A stretch of DNA of 64,000 nt, taken from positions 78,152 to 142,151 of the forward strand of contig QKAS01000022.1 in NCBI GenBank assembly GCA_003246295.1. The letters are read 5' to 3'. The DNA is from Clostridia bacterium (GTDB taxonomy: Bacteria > Bacillota > Clostridia > Lachnospirales > Lachnospiraceae). Position numbers and translations under genes: made by a program. The notes under the pieces were generated by a model. The model worked only from the letters and a program-made list of their open reading frames with translations. It had not been told where the DNA came from and did no database searches. Position 1 is the stretch's first letter, and each line of letters begins with the position of its first letter. This document shows positions 37,643 to 46,546 of this stretch, piece by piece.

Positions 37643-38599
37643 TTATAATGCCAACAATCCAACCAGACCCGCTAATATTGTTACTGTAGTAAACACAGCA
37701 ACAATTCTTGTTTCTGACCAACCGCATAGTTCGAAATGATGGTGGATTGGTGCCATTTTAAATATTCTTTTTCCTTTTGTAGCCTTAAAATAACTAACCT
37801 GTAAGAATACAGAAAGAACTTCAACTGTATAAATAATTCCAATTAACAGAATAAATATGGGCATCTGCATCATATATGCGATTCCCGCAACAAACCCTCC
37901 AAGTGCAAGAGAACCTGTATCCCCCATAAACACCTTTGCTGGGAAAACATTGTACATAAGAAATCCCATGAGCGCACCTGCCACAGCACCTGCTACCGGT
38001 TCAAGGCCCGCCTGCATTGAGGCAGATGCCACAAAAAAGAAAGCAGCAACTGCAGTTGTTACACTGCCAGCAAGTCCATCCAGTCCATCTGTAAAATTGG
38101 TTCCATTTACGGTTGCAATCACAACAAGAAATAAAAATGGAATATTAAAAATCCCCAGATCTATTACTTTATCTGAAAAAAACGGTATTTTCATTGCAAG
38201 TGATACTTCTGTAAATCTAACCAGATAAAACGCAAAAATTCCAGTCACAACAAATTGTCCCAGCATTTTCTGGGATGGTCTAAGACCCATAGACTGTTTT
38301 TTCACCACTTTTATATAATCATCTACGAACCCAATGACTCCAAATCCAATTGTCAAGAATACAACGGGTATAATATTAGGATAATCCTTTATATAGAATA
38401 ATGATGTGATCAGAATGGCTGACAGGAATATAATTCCTCCCATCGTAGGTGTACCTGATTTTTTCAGGTGCGTAGACGGTCCATCTTCTCTTTGTGTCTG
38501 CCCAATCTTAAGCTTTCTTAAAAAAGGAATCATGGCAGGGCCTGCCAAAACACTAATCAGAAACGAAATCATTACCGAAATGACCAAATGTAAATTCAT
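37643..38599 (-). CDS. mraY: Phospho-MurNAc-pentapeptide transferase MraY
   Basis: The membrane protein has about ten helices and MraY motifs: KKSGTPTMGG, FVDDYIKV with the aspartate pair, NFTDGLDGLAG, and MAPIHHHFELCGWSE near the end. It transfers phospho-MurNAc-pentapeptide to undecaprenyl phosphate to make lipid I. Start ATG 38599 (318 residues) has AAGGAG six bases upstream; the frame runs 7 codons further but lacks a ribosome site. Confidence 0.97.
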   Translation of the reverse strand: MNLHLVISVMISFLISVLAGPAMIPFLRKLKIGQTQREDGPSTHLKKSGTPTMGGIIFLSAILITSLFYIKDYPNIIPVVFLTIGFGVIGFVDDYIKVVKKQSMGLRPSQKMLGQFVVTGIFAFYLVRFTEVSLAMKIPFFSDKVIDLGIFNIPFLFLVVIATVNGTNFTDGLDGLAGSVTTAVAAFFFVASASMQAGLEPVAGAVAGALMGFLMYNVFPAKVFMGDTGSLALGGFVAGIAYMMQMPIFILLIGIIYTVEVLSVFLQVSYFKATKGKRIFKMAPIHHHFELCGWSETRIVAVFTTVTILAGLVGLLAL

Positions 38600-38728
38600 G
38601 ATAAACTCCTTACTTTTCAAAATAGGATTCTGGATTCCTTCTTTCTATGAATCCTTTAGAAACATAACCCTTTTAGAGAGAAAAGTCAATTTTTCAAATA
38701 ATTCATATTTTTATTAGATTATTCATGA

Positions 38729-40867
38729 TTATTCCAAATTGGATGCTGTCGGATCAATAGGTGCACCAGTCTGTGGATCAAGAAATTCTCCCGTCACTGG
38801 ATCAATCGCATAGCCTGTTTCCGGATCAATCTGAATTTCCTTTTCTTCTGACTGTGTCTCTTCCTCAGCCTGTGTGCTGTCACCAGTCTCACCTGACTCA
38901 CCTTCAGTATTTTGATTCGCCGCATTTCCTGAAACACTTTCATTTACTTCATTTCCTGAAATACTGTTTTCCGAAACACTTTGTGCTGCCAGTTCTTCCT
39001 TTTGTTTCATTTCTTCGATTTCGTCTTCTGTCAGCTCTTGTGTTTGATAAATATTCAAATAGGGAAGTACTTCTGTCATGATATCTCTTGTTAAGATTGT
39101 TGCATAACGCGCATTATCCTGTGCTTCAACATTTGGTTCATCAATGACTACATAAATCAGTACCTGTGGATCCTCTGCTGGTACATATCCCATAAAAGAT
39201 ACTACATAGTTTCCGGTACCACGGGGTACTTTTTCCGCAGTTCCCGTTTTACCACCCATCGTATATCCTGCTGGTCTTGCAGTCACACCAGTACCTTCTA
39301 TTACAACACCATTACAAAAATCTTTAATTAAATCTGAAGTTGACTCCGAAATACTTTGTTTTAAAATTCTGGGTTCTATATTTTTTACAGTCGATCCATC
39401 GGGTGCCAAAATTTTATTGACTACATGTGGTGCATAATAATAACCGCCATTAATCAAAGAGCAAAATGCTGTCGCCTGCTGAATCATGGTAACATTATAA
39501 CCCTGTCCAAAAGAGGAAACTGCAAGGTCTGTAGGCACCATTGTATTCGGATCAAAAATAAGTGAATCTGTTCTCGCCTCACCAGCAAGATCAACATTTG
39601 TTTTTAAACCAAAATTAAAAATACTCTGGTATTTCATAAAAGTGTCAATGCCGAGTGTGAGTCCAACATTCATCAGAACAACGTTACAGGATTTTTCAAT
39701 CCCCTGTTTGACAGTCAGAAGCCCATCTCCCAATCTGTTATGACAATGGATGGTATGTCCTCCGATGTCCATATGACCTTCGCAGTAATAGGTCTCGTTT
39801 CCAGTAATTTTGCCACTCTCCAAAGCAGCTGCCACTGTAAATGGTTTTGCTGTGGATCCCGGTTCATAGGTTGATGTAATACAGAAATTCTTCCAAATTG
39901 CGTTTAATGCTTCAAATTTTGCATCATCATCCATGGCATCAATCGCTTCCTGTGTATAGATGCTGGATAAATTTTTCGTGTCATTTAAGTTAAATACAGG
40001 ATAACTTGCCATTGCAAGAATCTCACCGCTGTTAGGATCCATAATAATAACGCCTGTATTAGAACTTCCCGCTCCTTCTCTGGCTTCATCTCTGTGTGCT
40101 TCATTAAATGCAAGAATATGCTTTTCTACAATACTTTGAATATTCACATCCAGTGATGTCGCAATTGTATTACCATCTGTCGCAGCTTTTGTTGTGCGTT
40201 CCAGTGTGGAGTCATCATTTAAATAACCATATTCTCTTCCGTTTGTTCCATTCAGAATATCGTTGTAATACTCCTCCAGACCATAACTTCCAACATTATC
40301 TTTTCCCGTGAATCCAATGACATCACAGGCCAGGGAATCATAAGGATAGATTCTCTGATACTCTTCTTCAAACCACACACCCTTTATATTAGGATTATTC
40401 TCAACATCATTCTGAAGTTCAAGAAATGGTGCAATTTCTTCATAGGTTAACTTCTTTGCTGCAACATAGTATTGTGCAGATGGATTTTGTGTCACATAAG
40501 TTCTGATTGCACCCTCATCCAAATCAAAGCATTGAAATAAAGCCGCCAGCGTTGGCTCCAGATAATCTTCTTTTTCAAGGATCAATTTGTTGTCAAGGAT
40601 CAGATTGTAGACCTTTTCACTCATTGCGATCGGAGTCCCTTTCGCATCTACAATATCACCACGTTTATAAGGTATTGTTCTACTATCATACTCTTGCTGT
40701 GCAAGAACCTGTTTCTTGTACTGTTCCCCGCTGTCTTTGTTAATTAAAATTAACCTTGTGCTTAATCCTATGAAAGCCAGTAATACCAATCCGAATAGTA
40801 TTACCAGCTTTTTTTGCATGCTTGTTGTAAATCTATATTCTTTTAATCTCTTTTTTCTTTTGTTCAA
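38729..40867 (-). CDS. ftsI: Class B penicillin-binding protein (FtsI/SpoVD type) with repeat-bearing C-terminal tail
   Basis: The 712-residue protein has a basic N-terminus, one transmembrane helix (about 20-42), a dimerisation domain and a transpeptidase domain. Catalytic motifs are STAK (338-341), SCN (393-395) and KTG (540-542). It cross-links septal peptidoglycan with FtsW. There is no PASTA domain. Instead residues 612-712 form an acidic tail with V/I-S-x-N motifs and ending in three octapeptide repeats D-P-x-T-G-x-x-[I/L]. It lies between ftsL and mraY in the dcw cluster; position favours FtsI, and sporulation-specific SpoVD cannot be excluded. Confidence 0.93.
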   Translation of the reverse strand: MNKRKKRLKEYRFTTSMQKKLVILFGLVLLAFIGLSTRLILINKDSGEQYKKQVLAQQEYDSRTIPYKRGDIVDAKGTPIAMSEKVYNLILDNKLILEKEDYLEPTLAALFQCFDLDEGAIRTYVTQNPSAQYYVAAKKLTYEEIAPFLELQNDVENNPNIKGVWFEEEYQRIYPYDSLACDVIGFTGKDNVGSYGLEEYYNDILNGTNGREYGYLNDDSTLERTTKAATDGNTIATSLDVNIQSIVEKHILAFNEAHRDEAREGAGSSNTGVIIMDPNSGEILAMASYPVFNLNDTKNLSSIYTQEAIDAMDDDAKFEALNAIWKNFCITSTYEPGSTAKPFTVAAALESGKITGNETYYCEGHMDIGGHTIHCHNRLGDGLLTVKQGIEKSCNVVLMNVGLTLGIDTFMKYQSIFNFGLKTNVDLAGEARTDSLIFDPNTMVPTDLAVSSFGQGYNVTMIQQATAFCSLINGGYYYAPHVVNKILAPDGSTVKNIEPRILKQSISESTSDLIKDFCNGVVIEGTGVTARPAGYTMGGKTGTAEKVPRGTGNYVVSFMGYVPAEDPQVLIYVVIDEPNVEAQDNARYATILTRDIMTEVLPYLNIYQTQELTEDEIEEMKQKEELAAQSVSENSISGNEVNESVSGNAANQNTEGESGETGDSTQAEEETQSEEKEIQIDPETGYAIDPVTGEFLDPQTGAPIDPTASNLE
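38756..38827 (-). repeat. Octapeptide-coding tandem repeats at the ftsI 3' end
   Basis: Three in-frame 24-base units encode DPETGYAI, DPVTGEFL and DPQTGAPI (residues 681-704), followed by a partial fourth (DPT). The DNA copies share GGATCAAT-like blocks on the plus strand but have diverged. Confidence 0.75.
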
Positions 40868-40899
40868 GATAACTCCTAACTGCCAGCTTCCATGCTTTC

Positions 40900-41355
40900 T
40901 CAGTTTCTGTTGTCCGGAAGATCCTGATACTGTCTGACATAATCACTTTCTTCACCAGAAATCGAAACGATTTGTCCCTGTGTTGCGTATTTCATGCCCA
41001 GGTCTTCTATCGCAATTTTTCTGATTTCTTCTAAATCAACCGACGCAAGAATTCTATTATACTCTTCTTCATTATCCATTGTCATGGTGTTTACTGTGCT
41101 TTCCAGCCTGGCGATACTTTTAATCGTGTTGGTAATGTCACACTGAAGTCTGATATATCCTGCAAGAATCAAACCAGCAGCTCCAAGCGCTACAGACAAA
41201 AATATAACATAACCGGCACTCATGTGAAAAGCCTTTTCCCTATTTTTTCTGGCAGTATGGCTTAACTTTTTAGAAGGTACACGTTCAAGTGCATCTCCCA
41301 CTGCAAGATTTCTTGCTGTATTCCCATAGATTACTGCCTGATTTTGTCTGTCCAT
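40900..41355 (-). CDS. ftsL: FtsL-like septum formation protein
   Basis: The 151-residue protein has a basic cytoplasmic segment, one transmembrane helix (about 46-66: AGYVIFLSVALGAAGLILAGY), and a short extracytoplasmic coiled-coil region (NTIKSIARLESTVNTMTMDNEEEY). It ends with DLGMKYATQGQIVSI, as in FtsL proteins. It sits between rsmH and the class B PBP, the usual ftsL position. ATG 41355 is chosen, with AAAGGGG eight bases upstream; the GTG two codons earlier is less well spaced. Sequence conservation is weak in this family. Confidence 0.82.
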   Translation of the reverse strand: MDRQNQAVIYGNTARNLAVGDALERVPSKKLSHTARKNREKAFHMSAGYVIFLSVALGAAGLILAGYIRLQCDITNTIKSIARLESTVNTMTMDNEEEYNRILASVDLEEIRKIAIEDLGMKYATQGQIVSISGEESDYVRQYQDLPDNRN

Positions 41356-41384
41356 CCCCACATCCCCTTTTGTTCTGTCTGATC

Positions 41385-42320
41385 TTATCTTTTTTCAAAT
41401 ACACGCAATTTTGCGCTTTTTGACCTTTTATTCATTTCAATTTCTTCCTCTGTCGGAAGAATTGGTTTTCTGCTGATGACTCTGCCTTTGGAAACATTAC
41501 CGCATATACAAATTGGAAATTCCGGCGGACAGGTACATGGATTTTCATTTTTCTTAAATGATGATTTTACGATTCTGTCTTCCAAGGAATGGAATGTTAT
41601 AATTGCTAATCTTCCACCTGGATTTAAAAATTCAATCATGGAATCCAGCGAATCTTTTAAAACATCTAATTCACTATTACATTCAATTCTGATTGCCTGA
41701 AATGTTTTCTTGGACGGATGTCCTCCTGTGACTCTCATTTTTGCCGGAATCGCAGCTTTGATAATATCATTTAATTCGAATGTTGATTCGATTGGTTTCT
41801 TTGCTCTTGCTGCTGCAATATGTTTCGCAATATTCTTAGCAAATTTATCCTCGCCATAATCTCTTATAATTCTATATAGTTCCATCTCTGAGTAGTCATT
41901 AATAATTTCTTTTGCACTAATGGCATTCCTGTTGTCCATTCTCATATCAAGAACTGTGTCATATTTGTAGGAAAAACCTCGTTCTATGGTATCCAACTGA
42001 TAGGACGAAACACCCAGATCAAGCAAGATTCCGTCAAGTCCCTTGACGCCAAGCTGTTTCAACCTGGACACTGCATTTACATAATTATCTCGGATAATTG
42101 TAATTCTGTCCTGAAATGGCTCCAGTCGTTTTGTTGCTGCCGTAATTGCAGATTCATCCTGATCGACTCCATATAAATGTCCATGCTCTGATAGCTTTGA
42201 AGCGATATGAAAAGAATGTCCGCCGCCACCAAGTGTCCCATCCAGATAGACACCATCCGGTTTGATATCAAGTGCTTCAATCGTTTCGTTCAATAATACT
42301 GAAACATGTGCAAAGTCCAT
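41385..42320 (-). CDS. rsmH: 16S rRNA (cytosine1402-N4)-methyltransferase RsmH
   Basis: This 311-residue SAM-dependent methyltransferase has the motif [10 protein letters not shown], the segment [14 protein letters not shown], and late motifs [11 protein letters not shown] and [12 protein letters not shown]. It methylates N4 of C1402 in 16S rRNA. It lies 16 bases downstream of mraZ in the dcw cluster, as in most Firmicutes. Confidence 0.97.
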   Translation of the reverse strand: MDFAHVSVLLNETIEALDIKPDGVYLDGTLGGGGHSFHIASKLSEHGHLYGVDQDESAITAATKRLEPFQDRITIIRDNYVNAVSRLKQLGVKGLDGILLDLGVSSYQLDTIERGFSYKYDTVLDMRMDNRNAISAKEIINDYSEMELYRIIRDYGEDKFAKNIAKHIAAARAKKPIESTFELNDIIKAAIPAKMRVTGGHPSKKTFQAIRIECNSELDVLKDSLDSMIEFLNPGGRLAIITFHSLEDRIVKSSFKKNENPCTCPPEFPICICGNVSKGRVISRKPILPTEEEIEMNKRSKSAKLRVFEKR

Positions 42321-42336
42321 TCTTATTCAACTCCTG

Positions 42337-42768
42337 TTATATTCCCAAACCAAGATCTGCCATATGTTCAGCGATCTCATCCATATCTTCATAATTAGCA
42401 GCTGCTTCCCATTTCTCTCTGCTCCAGATTTCAATTCTGCTTGCAACACCAACTAAAACAGCATCTTTGGTAATCTGTGCAAACTCTCTTAGAACAGAAG
42501 GGAGAAGAATTCTGCCCTGCTTATCTACTTCTACGGTTGCCGCACCTGCCAGGAAAAATCTCACAAATGCTCTGGCATCTTTATTGGTCAGTGGAAGCCC
42601 TTTTAATTTCTCTTCAAATGCTGCCCATTCTGTGTTGTCGTAGACAAAAAGACATCCATCCAGACCCTTGGTCACTACAAATTCATCACCCAATGCTTCT
42701 CTGAATTTGGAGGGAACAATCAGTCTGCCCTTAGTATCAATTGTATGATTATATTCACCCATGAACAT
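42337..42768 (-). CDS. mraZ: Transcriptional regulator MraZ
   Basis: The 143-residue protein has two SpoVT/AbrB-like MraZ repeats, each with the DxKGR/DxQGR motif ([13 protein letters not shown] and [13 protein letters not shown]). It binds repeated boxes upstream of its own gene and controls the dcw cluster. Start ATG 42768 follows AGGTG by about six bases and gives [15 protein letters not shown], the standard beginning. An earlier ATG at 42834 would place coding sequence inside the operator region and is rejected. Confidence 0.96.
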   Translation of the reverse strand: MFMGEYNHTIDTKGRLIVPSKFREALGDEFVVTKGLDGCLFVYDNTEWAAFEEKLKGLPLTNKDARAFVRFFLAGAATVEVDKQGRILLPSVLREFAQITKDAVLVGVASRIEIWSREKWEAAANYEDMDEIAEHMADLGLGI

Positions 42769-42806
42769 ACACATCACCTGCTTTTCCAATACCAAGGGTT
42801 GATGTA

Positions 42807-42846
42807 GTATCCACTTTCTACCACAATCCACCACTTCTTACCACTT
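42807..42846 (-). promoter_or_regulatory. MraZ operator: four 10-bp direct repeats
   Basis: On the minus strand four consecutive 10-bp units read AAGTGGTAAG, AAGTGGTGGA, TTGTGGTAGA and AAGTGGATAC, each with a GTGG core. MraZ is known to bind GTGG-type direct repeats of this period. The array lies just downstream of the -10 box and upstream of the mraZ start, a position suited to repression. Confidence 0.85.
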
Positions 42847-42854
42847 ATGCATTA

Positions 42855-42883
42855 ATATTACCCCATTCCCTATGGTTTGACAA
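42855..42883 (-). promoter_or_regulatory. Promoter of the mraZ/dcw operon
   Basis: TTGTCA (42883-42878) and TAATAT (42860-42855) are 17 bases apart on the minus strand. The MraZ repeats begin about 10 bases downstream, overlapping the expected start of transcription. Confidence 0.7.
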
Positions 42884-42922
42884 CCCAATTTCTTAAAAAA
42901 AAATGAAGTTTGGGCATAAAAA

Positions 42923-42944
42923 AAAGCCTTGAAATCAAGGCTTT
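42923..42944 (-). terminator. Terminator of ychF-lgt
   Basis: A perfect 9-bp stem (AAAGCCTTG / CAAGGCTTT) with a 4-base loop is followed by a T-run on the minus strand. It lies 38 bases past the lgt stop and just before the dcw promoter. Confidence 0.92.
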
Positions 42945-42982
42945 ACAACATATTGTATCACATATAAGCAATGCGTCTATAT

Positions 42983-43876
42983 CTAGTTTTTTGGTGTATT
43001 AGTACTTTTTTCCTGTTTTTTCATTCTAACAGTTTTCCATGTAAAAACAGCGATTGCAAACACAAAACAAATTAGTCCAAACATCTGTGAAACTGCAATC
43101 CCTGTACTTCCAATAAGAAGCTGATCTGTTCTGATTCCTTCAATCCAAAATCTTCCGATTCCATATCCCCCCAAATAAATCAGACAGATTTCACCGTTGA
43201 ACTTCCTATGCTTCCAATATAGCAACACGATCACAAGAATCATCAGATTCCAGAGGCTTTCATATAAAAAAGTAGGATGCACCTGAATGTAGTTGGTTCC
43301 TTCAACAATTTTCGAAGCGATCTCCTGTGTGATATCACTCTGTCTTACAGCTTCTATTGGTAACCGCATAGCCAGAAGATTATCACTATATCCACCAAAC
43401 ACTTCACGGTTCATAAAATTACCATATCTACCGATCAGCTGACCCAACAATAACCCTGGAACTGCAGTATCTGACATCAGTAAAAAACTGCTTTTTTTGA
43501 TTCTTGCATAAACTGCGAGGGTTATAAAAGCAGCGATTACGCCACCATAAATTGCCAGACCTCCCTGCCTCGTATTAAAAATACTGAGCAAATCATCTTT
43601 ATAATTATCCCAGGTAAATGCAACATAATACAATCTTGCACCAATGATCGAGGATATAATGACATAAATCGAGAAATCCCAGTAAAGATCCGGATCCTGT
43701 CCTGACTTTTTAGCTATAATAGTTGCCAGCAAAATTCCCATGAGTATCCCAAACCCAATAATCAGTCCATAATACGTCACATCAAACCCAAATACAGAAA
43801 AGCTTTTCGGTACATTTTCAAGATATATTCCCAGATTCGGGAATGCAATATCCCCGTTTCCCATCATTTCTTTCAT
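42983..43876 (-). CDS. lgt: Prolipoprotein diacylglyceryl transferase
   Basis: The 297-residue protein has seven predicted helices and the Lgt signature around GQLIGRYGNFMNREVFGG, containing the key Arg and Asn. It adds diacylglycerol to the lipobox Cys of prelipoproteins, such as the two lipoproteins in this window. It lies 24 bases downstream of ychF and ends at a strong terminator. The start has GGGAG eight bases upstream. Confidence 0.96.
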   Translation of the reverse strand: MKEMMGNGDIAFPNLGIYLENVPKSFSVFGFDVTYYGLIIGFGILMGILLATIIAKKSGQDPDLYWDFSIYVIISSIIGARLYYVAFTWDNYKDDLLSIFNTRQGGLAIYGGVIAAFITLAVYARIKKSSFLLMSDTAVPGLLLGQLIGRYGNFMNREVFGGYSDNLLAMRLPIEAVRQSDITQEIASKIVEGTNYIQVHPTFLYESLWNLMILVIVLLYWKHRKFNGEICLIYLGGYGIGRFWIEGIRTDQLLIGSTGIAVSQMFGLICFVFAIAVFTWKTVRMKKQEKSTNTPKN

Positions 43877-43900
43877 TTACTGCTCCCTTCAAACTTCATT

Positions 43901-45001
43901 TTATACATTAAATCGGAATAAAATGACATCGCCGTCTTTTACTACATATTCTTTTCCTTCGATTCCAACCACACCCTTTTCTTTCGCTGCAGAAAGTGAA
44001 CCATATTCTAACAGATTCTGGTATGCTACTACTTCCGCTCTGATAAAGCCTCTTTCAAAATCCGAGTGGATCTTGCCAGCTGCCTGTGGTGCTTTTGTTC
44101 CTCTCTTGATTGTCCATGCTCTGGTCTCATCTTCTCCAGCGGTCAGGTAACTGATCAGACCAAGGAGGTGATAACTTGCTTTTATCAGTTTGTCCAATCC
44201 TGATTCATTCAATCCAAGTTCTTCTAAGAACATTTTCTTCTCATCTTCATCTAGTTCAGAGATTTCCTGTTCGATCTGCGCACAGATTACGAACACTTCA
44301 CTCTCGCTTTCTTCTGCAAATGCTCTTACTTCCTGAACATAACTATTCTGAGCTCCATCATCAGCAAGATCAGACTCTGCTACATTCGCCGCAAAAATAA
44401 CCGGTTTATCTGTTAGCAGATTATATGAAGCACGCCAGATTGTCTCTTCATCATCAAGCTCTTCCATAAAAGATCGCGCAATTTTACCTTCTTCCAGATG
44501 TGCTTTTAATTTTTCCAGTAAGACCAGTTCTTTTGCAAGAACTTTATCCATTTTAGCACCTTTGGCTGTTTTTGAAATTCTTCTTTCCAGTATTTCAATA
44601 TCGGAAAAAATTAGTTCCAGATTAATGGTTTCAATGTCACGCACTGGATTCACATTGCCATCCACATGAATTACATTGGTATCTTCAAAACATCTGACAA
44701 CATGAACGATTGCATCTACTTCCCTGATGTTACTTAAAAACTGATTTCCAAGACCTTCTCCTTTGGAAGCTCCCTTTACAAGACCTGCAATATCAACAAA
44801 CTCAATCACTGCTGGTGTTACTTTCTTGGAATGATACATGTCTCCAAGTAACTTCAATCTATGATCTGGAACTGTTACAATTCCAATATTGGGGTCAATC
44901 GTACAAAATGGATAATTTGCCGACTCTGCTCCCGCTTTTGTAAGTGAATTGAACAGTGTACTTTTTCCAACATTGGGTAACCCTACAATACCTAATTTCA
45001 T
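43901..45001 (-). CDS. ychF: Redox-regulated ATPase YchF
   Basis: The 366-residue OBG-family protein has G1 GLPNVGKST, G3 DIAGLVKGASKGEGLGN, and the NxxE-type G4 (FAANVAESD) associated with ATP over GTP preference. A C-terminal TGS-like domain follows. YchF interacts with ribosomes and modulates translation and oxidative stress response. The start follows AAAGGAG. It is cotranscribed with lgt. Confidence 0.97.
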   Translation of the reverse strand: MKLGIVGLPNVGKSTLFNSLTKAGAESANYPFCTIDPNIGIVTVPDHRLKLLGDMYHSKKVTPAVIEFVDIAGLVKGASKGEGLGNQFLSNIREVDAIVHVVRCFEDTNVIHVDGNVNPVRDIETINLELIFSDIEILERRISKTAKGAKMDKVLAKELVLLEKLKAHLEEGKIARSFMEELDDEETIWRASYNLLTDKPVIFAANVAESDLADDGAQNSYVQEVRAFAEESESEVFVICAQIEQEISELDEDEKKMFLEELGLNESGLDKLIKASYHLLGLISYLTAGEDETRAWTIKRGTKAPQAAGKIHSDFERGFIRAEVVAYQNLLEYGSLSAAKEKGVVGIEGKEYVVKDGDVILFRFNV

Positions 45002-45060
45002 TCTTTTCTATATCTCCTTTAAACGTGTTGATTTCATGTTTTATGATACAATAAAACTGC

Positions 45061-45115
45061 CAAACCGAAGGTTTGTGTAGATAACGATCATAAATTATGG
45101 TTTTTGATTTATGAT
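45061..45115. repeat. Two inverted repeats upstream of ychF
   Basis: CAAACC-GAA-GGTTTG (45061-45075) and ATCATAAAT ... ATTTATGAT (45087-45095 / 45107-45115) are both perfect. They lie 60-115 bases upstream of the ychF start and could be control sites or promoter-proximal hairpins. The rest of the 45002-45507 gap has two hairpins listed separately and no gene that I can see. Confidence 0.35.
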
Positions 45116-45315
45116 ATAACGTCATAATATTCACTTGATAATATAGCACATTAGGGCTCAAATTCCTAGAAAAAGTGATATTGGATATAAAAATTATTCA
45201 GATTTCACTTTATTAATCCATGATTGTTTCATTTTTTCTTAATCAGCTTCTCAAGTAAATATCATTAATATAGTTATCCAGACTCAATCTGTCCTCTCCT
45301 TCTTTCTCAAAAACA

Positions 45316-45336
45316 GGAAGTGCCTATCACACTTCC
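45316..45336 (-). terminator. Second terminator-like hairpin after the HEPN gene
   Basis: A perfect 7-bp stem (GGAAGTG / CACTTCC) with a 7-base loop is followed by TGTTTTTG on the minus strand. It could back up the stronger hairpin at 45435-45456 or be a remnant of a lost gene. Confidence 0.5.
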
Positions 45337-45434
45337 CTTGCCTTGCTCATTATATAAGCAATTCATCAGAGAAGAAACAGACCATTGAACATTCGGTTAA
45401 AAAAAGCTGACATCTAGTTCACAACACAAAAAAT

Positions 45435-45456
45435 CAGGATAGATTTTTCTATCCTG
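45435..45456 (-). terminator. Terminator of the HEPN/MNT operon
   Basis: A perfect 9-bp stem (CAGGATAGA / TCTATCCTG) with a 4-base loop is followed by six T residues on the minus strand, about 50 bases after the HEPN stop. Confidence 0.88.
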
Positions 45457-45507
45457 GATAATATTTTAATTTATTTATTTCCTTCGCTTTACTAAATTAG
45501 AATCCCA

Positions 45508-45927
45508 TTACTTTCCACTTTCATGTTTATTATTAACGTATACTGCAATTCCAAGCATGATTTCTTCTGCCGTTTCAATTTGTACTAGTGCTTCTTCTCT
45601 ACTTGCAATATAAAAATCATCGTAATCGCTTTTATGTCTTATAACTTCTAGCTTTGCAATTCGCCGTCCCCATGTTTTTGCAAAAACCTCTGTGTGAACG
45701 TACTTCTTATTAAAATATGCTAATGTATCCTTGTGTTTCTTAAATGCAATAGGTTCCAACGCTAAAACAGCGCCGATACTGTGAAAACATGAATAATATG
45801 CTCTATTATTTGCTGCTTTATATTTGCCTGCATCCAGTAAAAGTTTTGCTGATTCCAGATCATCTTTTGCTTGTTCCAATTTATAAATAGCCACATCATA
45901 ATAGCTGCCTTCAAATATATCATCCAT
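45508..45927 (-). CDS. HEPN domain toxin (type VII toxin-antitoxin candidate)
   Basis: This 139-residue all-helical protein has the HEPN core motif R-x6-H in NNRAYYSCFHSIGAV, the typical RNase active site of HEPN toxins. The helical segment YDVAIYKLEQAKDDLESAKLLLDAGKY at the start is also typical. HEPN proteins of this type are RNases neutralised by the partner MNT nucleotidyltransferase, which adds AMP to the toxin. Its ATG overlaps the MNT stop by 1 base, showing tight coupling. Confidence 0.85.
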   Translation of the reverse strand: MDDIFEGSYYDVAIYKLEQAKDDLESAKLLLDAGKYKAANNRAYYSCFHSIGAVLALEPIAFKKHKDTLAYFNKKYVHTEVFAKTWGRRIAKLEVIRHKSDYDDFYIASREEALVQIETAEEIMLGIAVYVNNKHESGK

Positions 45928-46250
45928 TAAATTGGTACTCCTTCACGGCTTACATTATTATAAAACATATATGCATTCTTCCAGTGCTCAAAGTGATTTA
46001 TATTCTGAACAACTGGCATGATTTCCGTCCCATGCTCCAAGTTGAAATCATATGTTAAATCAATAATCTTGTCTTCACACATTTTAAGATCGTCAAAATC
46101 TACCAATATCATGATATCAATGTCTGAGTCCTTATCAAAATCACCTCTTGCATACGATCCATATAAGATGACTTTCTTAATATGAGAATCAAGTATATTG
46201 CTCAATTCACTTCTATATGCTTGTAAAAGATTTTCAATTTGCTTAGGCAT
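45927..46250 (-). CDS. Minimal nucleotidyltransferase (MNT), antitoxin partner of HEPN
   Basis: The 107-residue protein has the minimal nucleotidyltransferase motif GSYARGDFDKDSDIDIMI, with the GSx10DxD pattern required for catalysis. Start ATG 46250 follows GGAAGGTG and gives MPKQIENLLQAYRSEL; the frame extends upstream through hydrophobic codons without a ribosome site. In known pairs MNT adenylylates the HEPN toxin. It precedes the toxin gene, as is common. Confidence 0.87.
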   Translation of the reverse strand: MPKQIENLLQAYRSELSNILDSHIKKVILYGSYARGDFDKDSDIDIMILVDFDDLKMCEDKIIDLTYDFNLEHGTEIMPVVQNINHFEHWKNAYMFYNNVSREGVPI

Positions 46251-46546
46251 TCCAATCACCTTCCTTACTATCTTTCTTATATTATAAGCCGAAAAATTTT
46301 TAAATACAAGCATGCGTAAGCTAATATAAAAATAGGCATCGACATTCTTTTCTATCCAGTTATCAAAAAATAGGGCTGACAGAAATAAATCTATCAACCC
46401 ATTCATTTACAATATTTATTCGGATATTAAGGCCCACCTATAAGTTTCTTTGTTTCAGTTTCTACGTACCAGTTAAAATAAGAATAAATAAAGTTATAAA
46501 AAGTTTATTTAGGTCAATATCCTCTTAATTCTAGTGAAATGAACTC
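46251..46546. other. Intergenic stretch with no supported gene
   Basis: This AT-rich stretch holds the region upstream of the MNT start and the end of the MerR-operon remnant. I see no open frame with a ribosome site and no clear hairpin terminator. An AT-only inverted repeat near 46486-46511 is not convincing. The HEPN/MNT promoter should lie within it. Confidence 0.5.

Noticed and set aside
46486..46515. AT-only inverted repeat AAATAAA/TTTATTT near the CMD remnant
   Set aside because: No GC in the stem, no adjacent gene end that it would serve.
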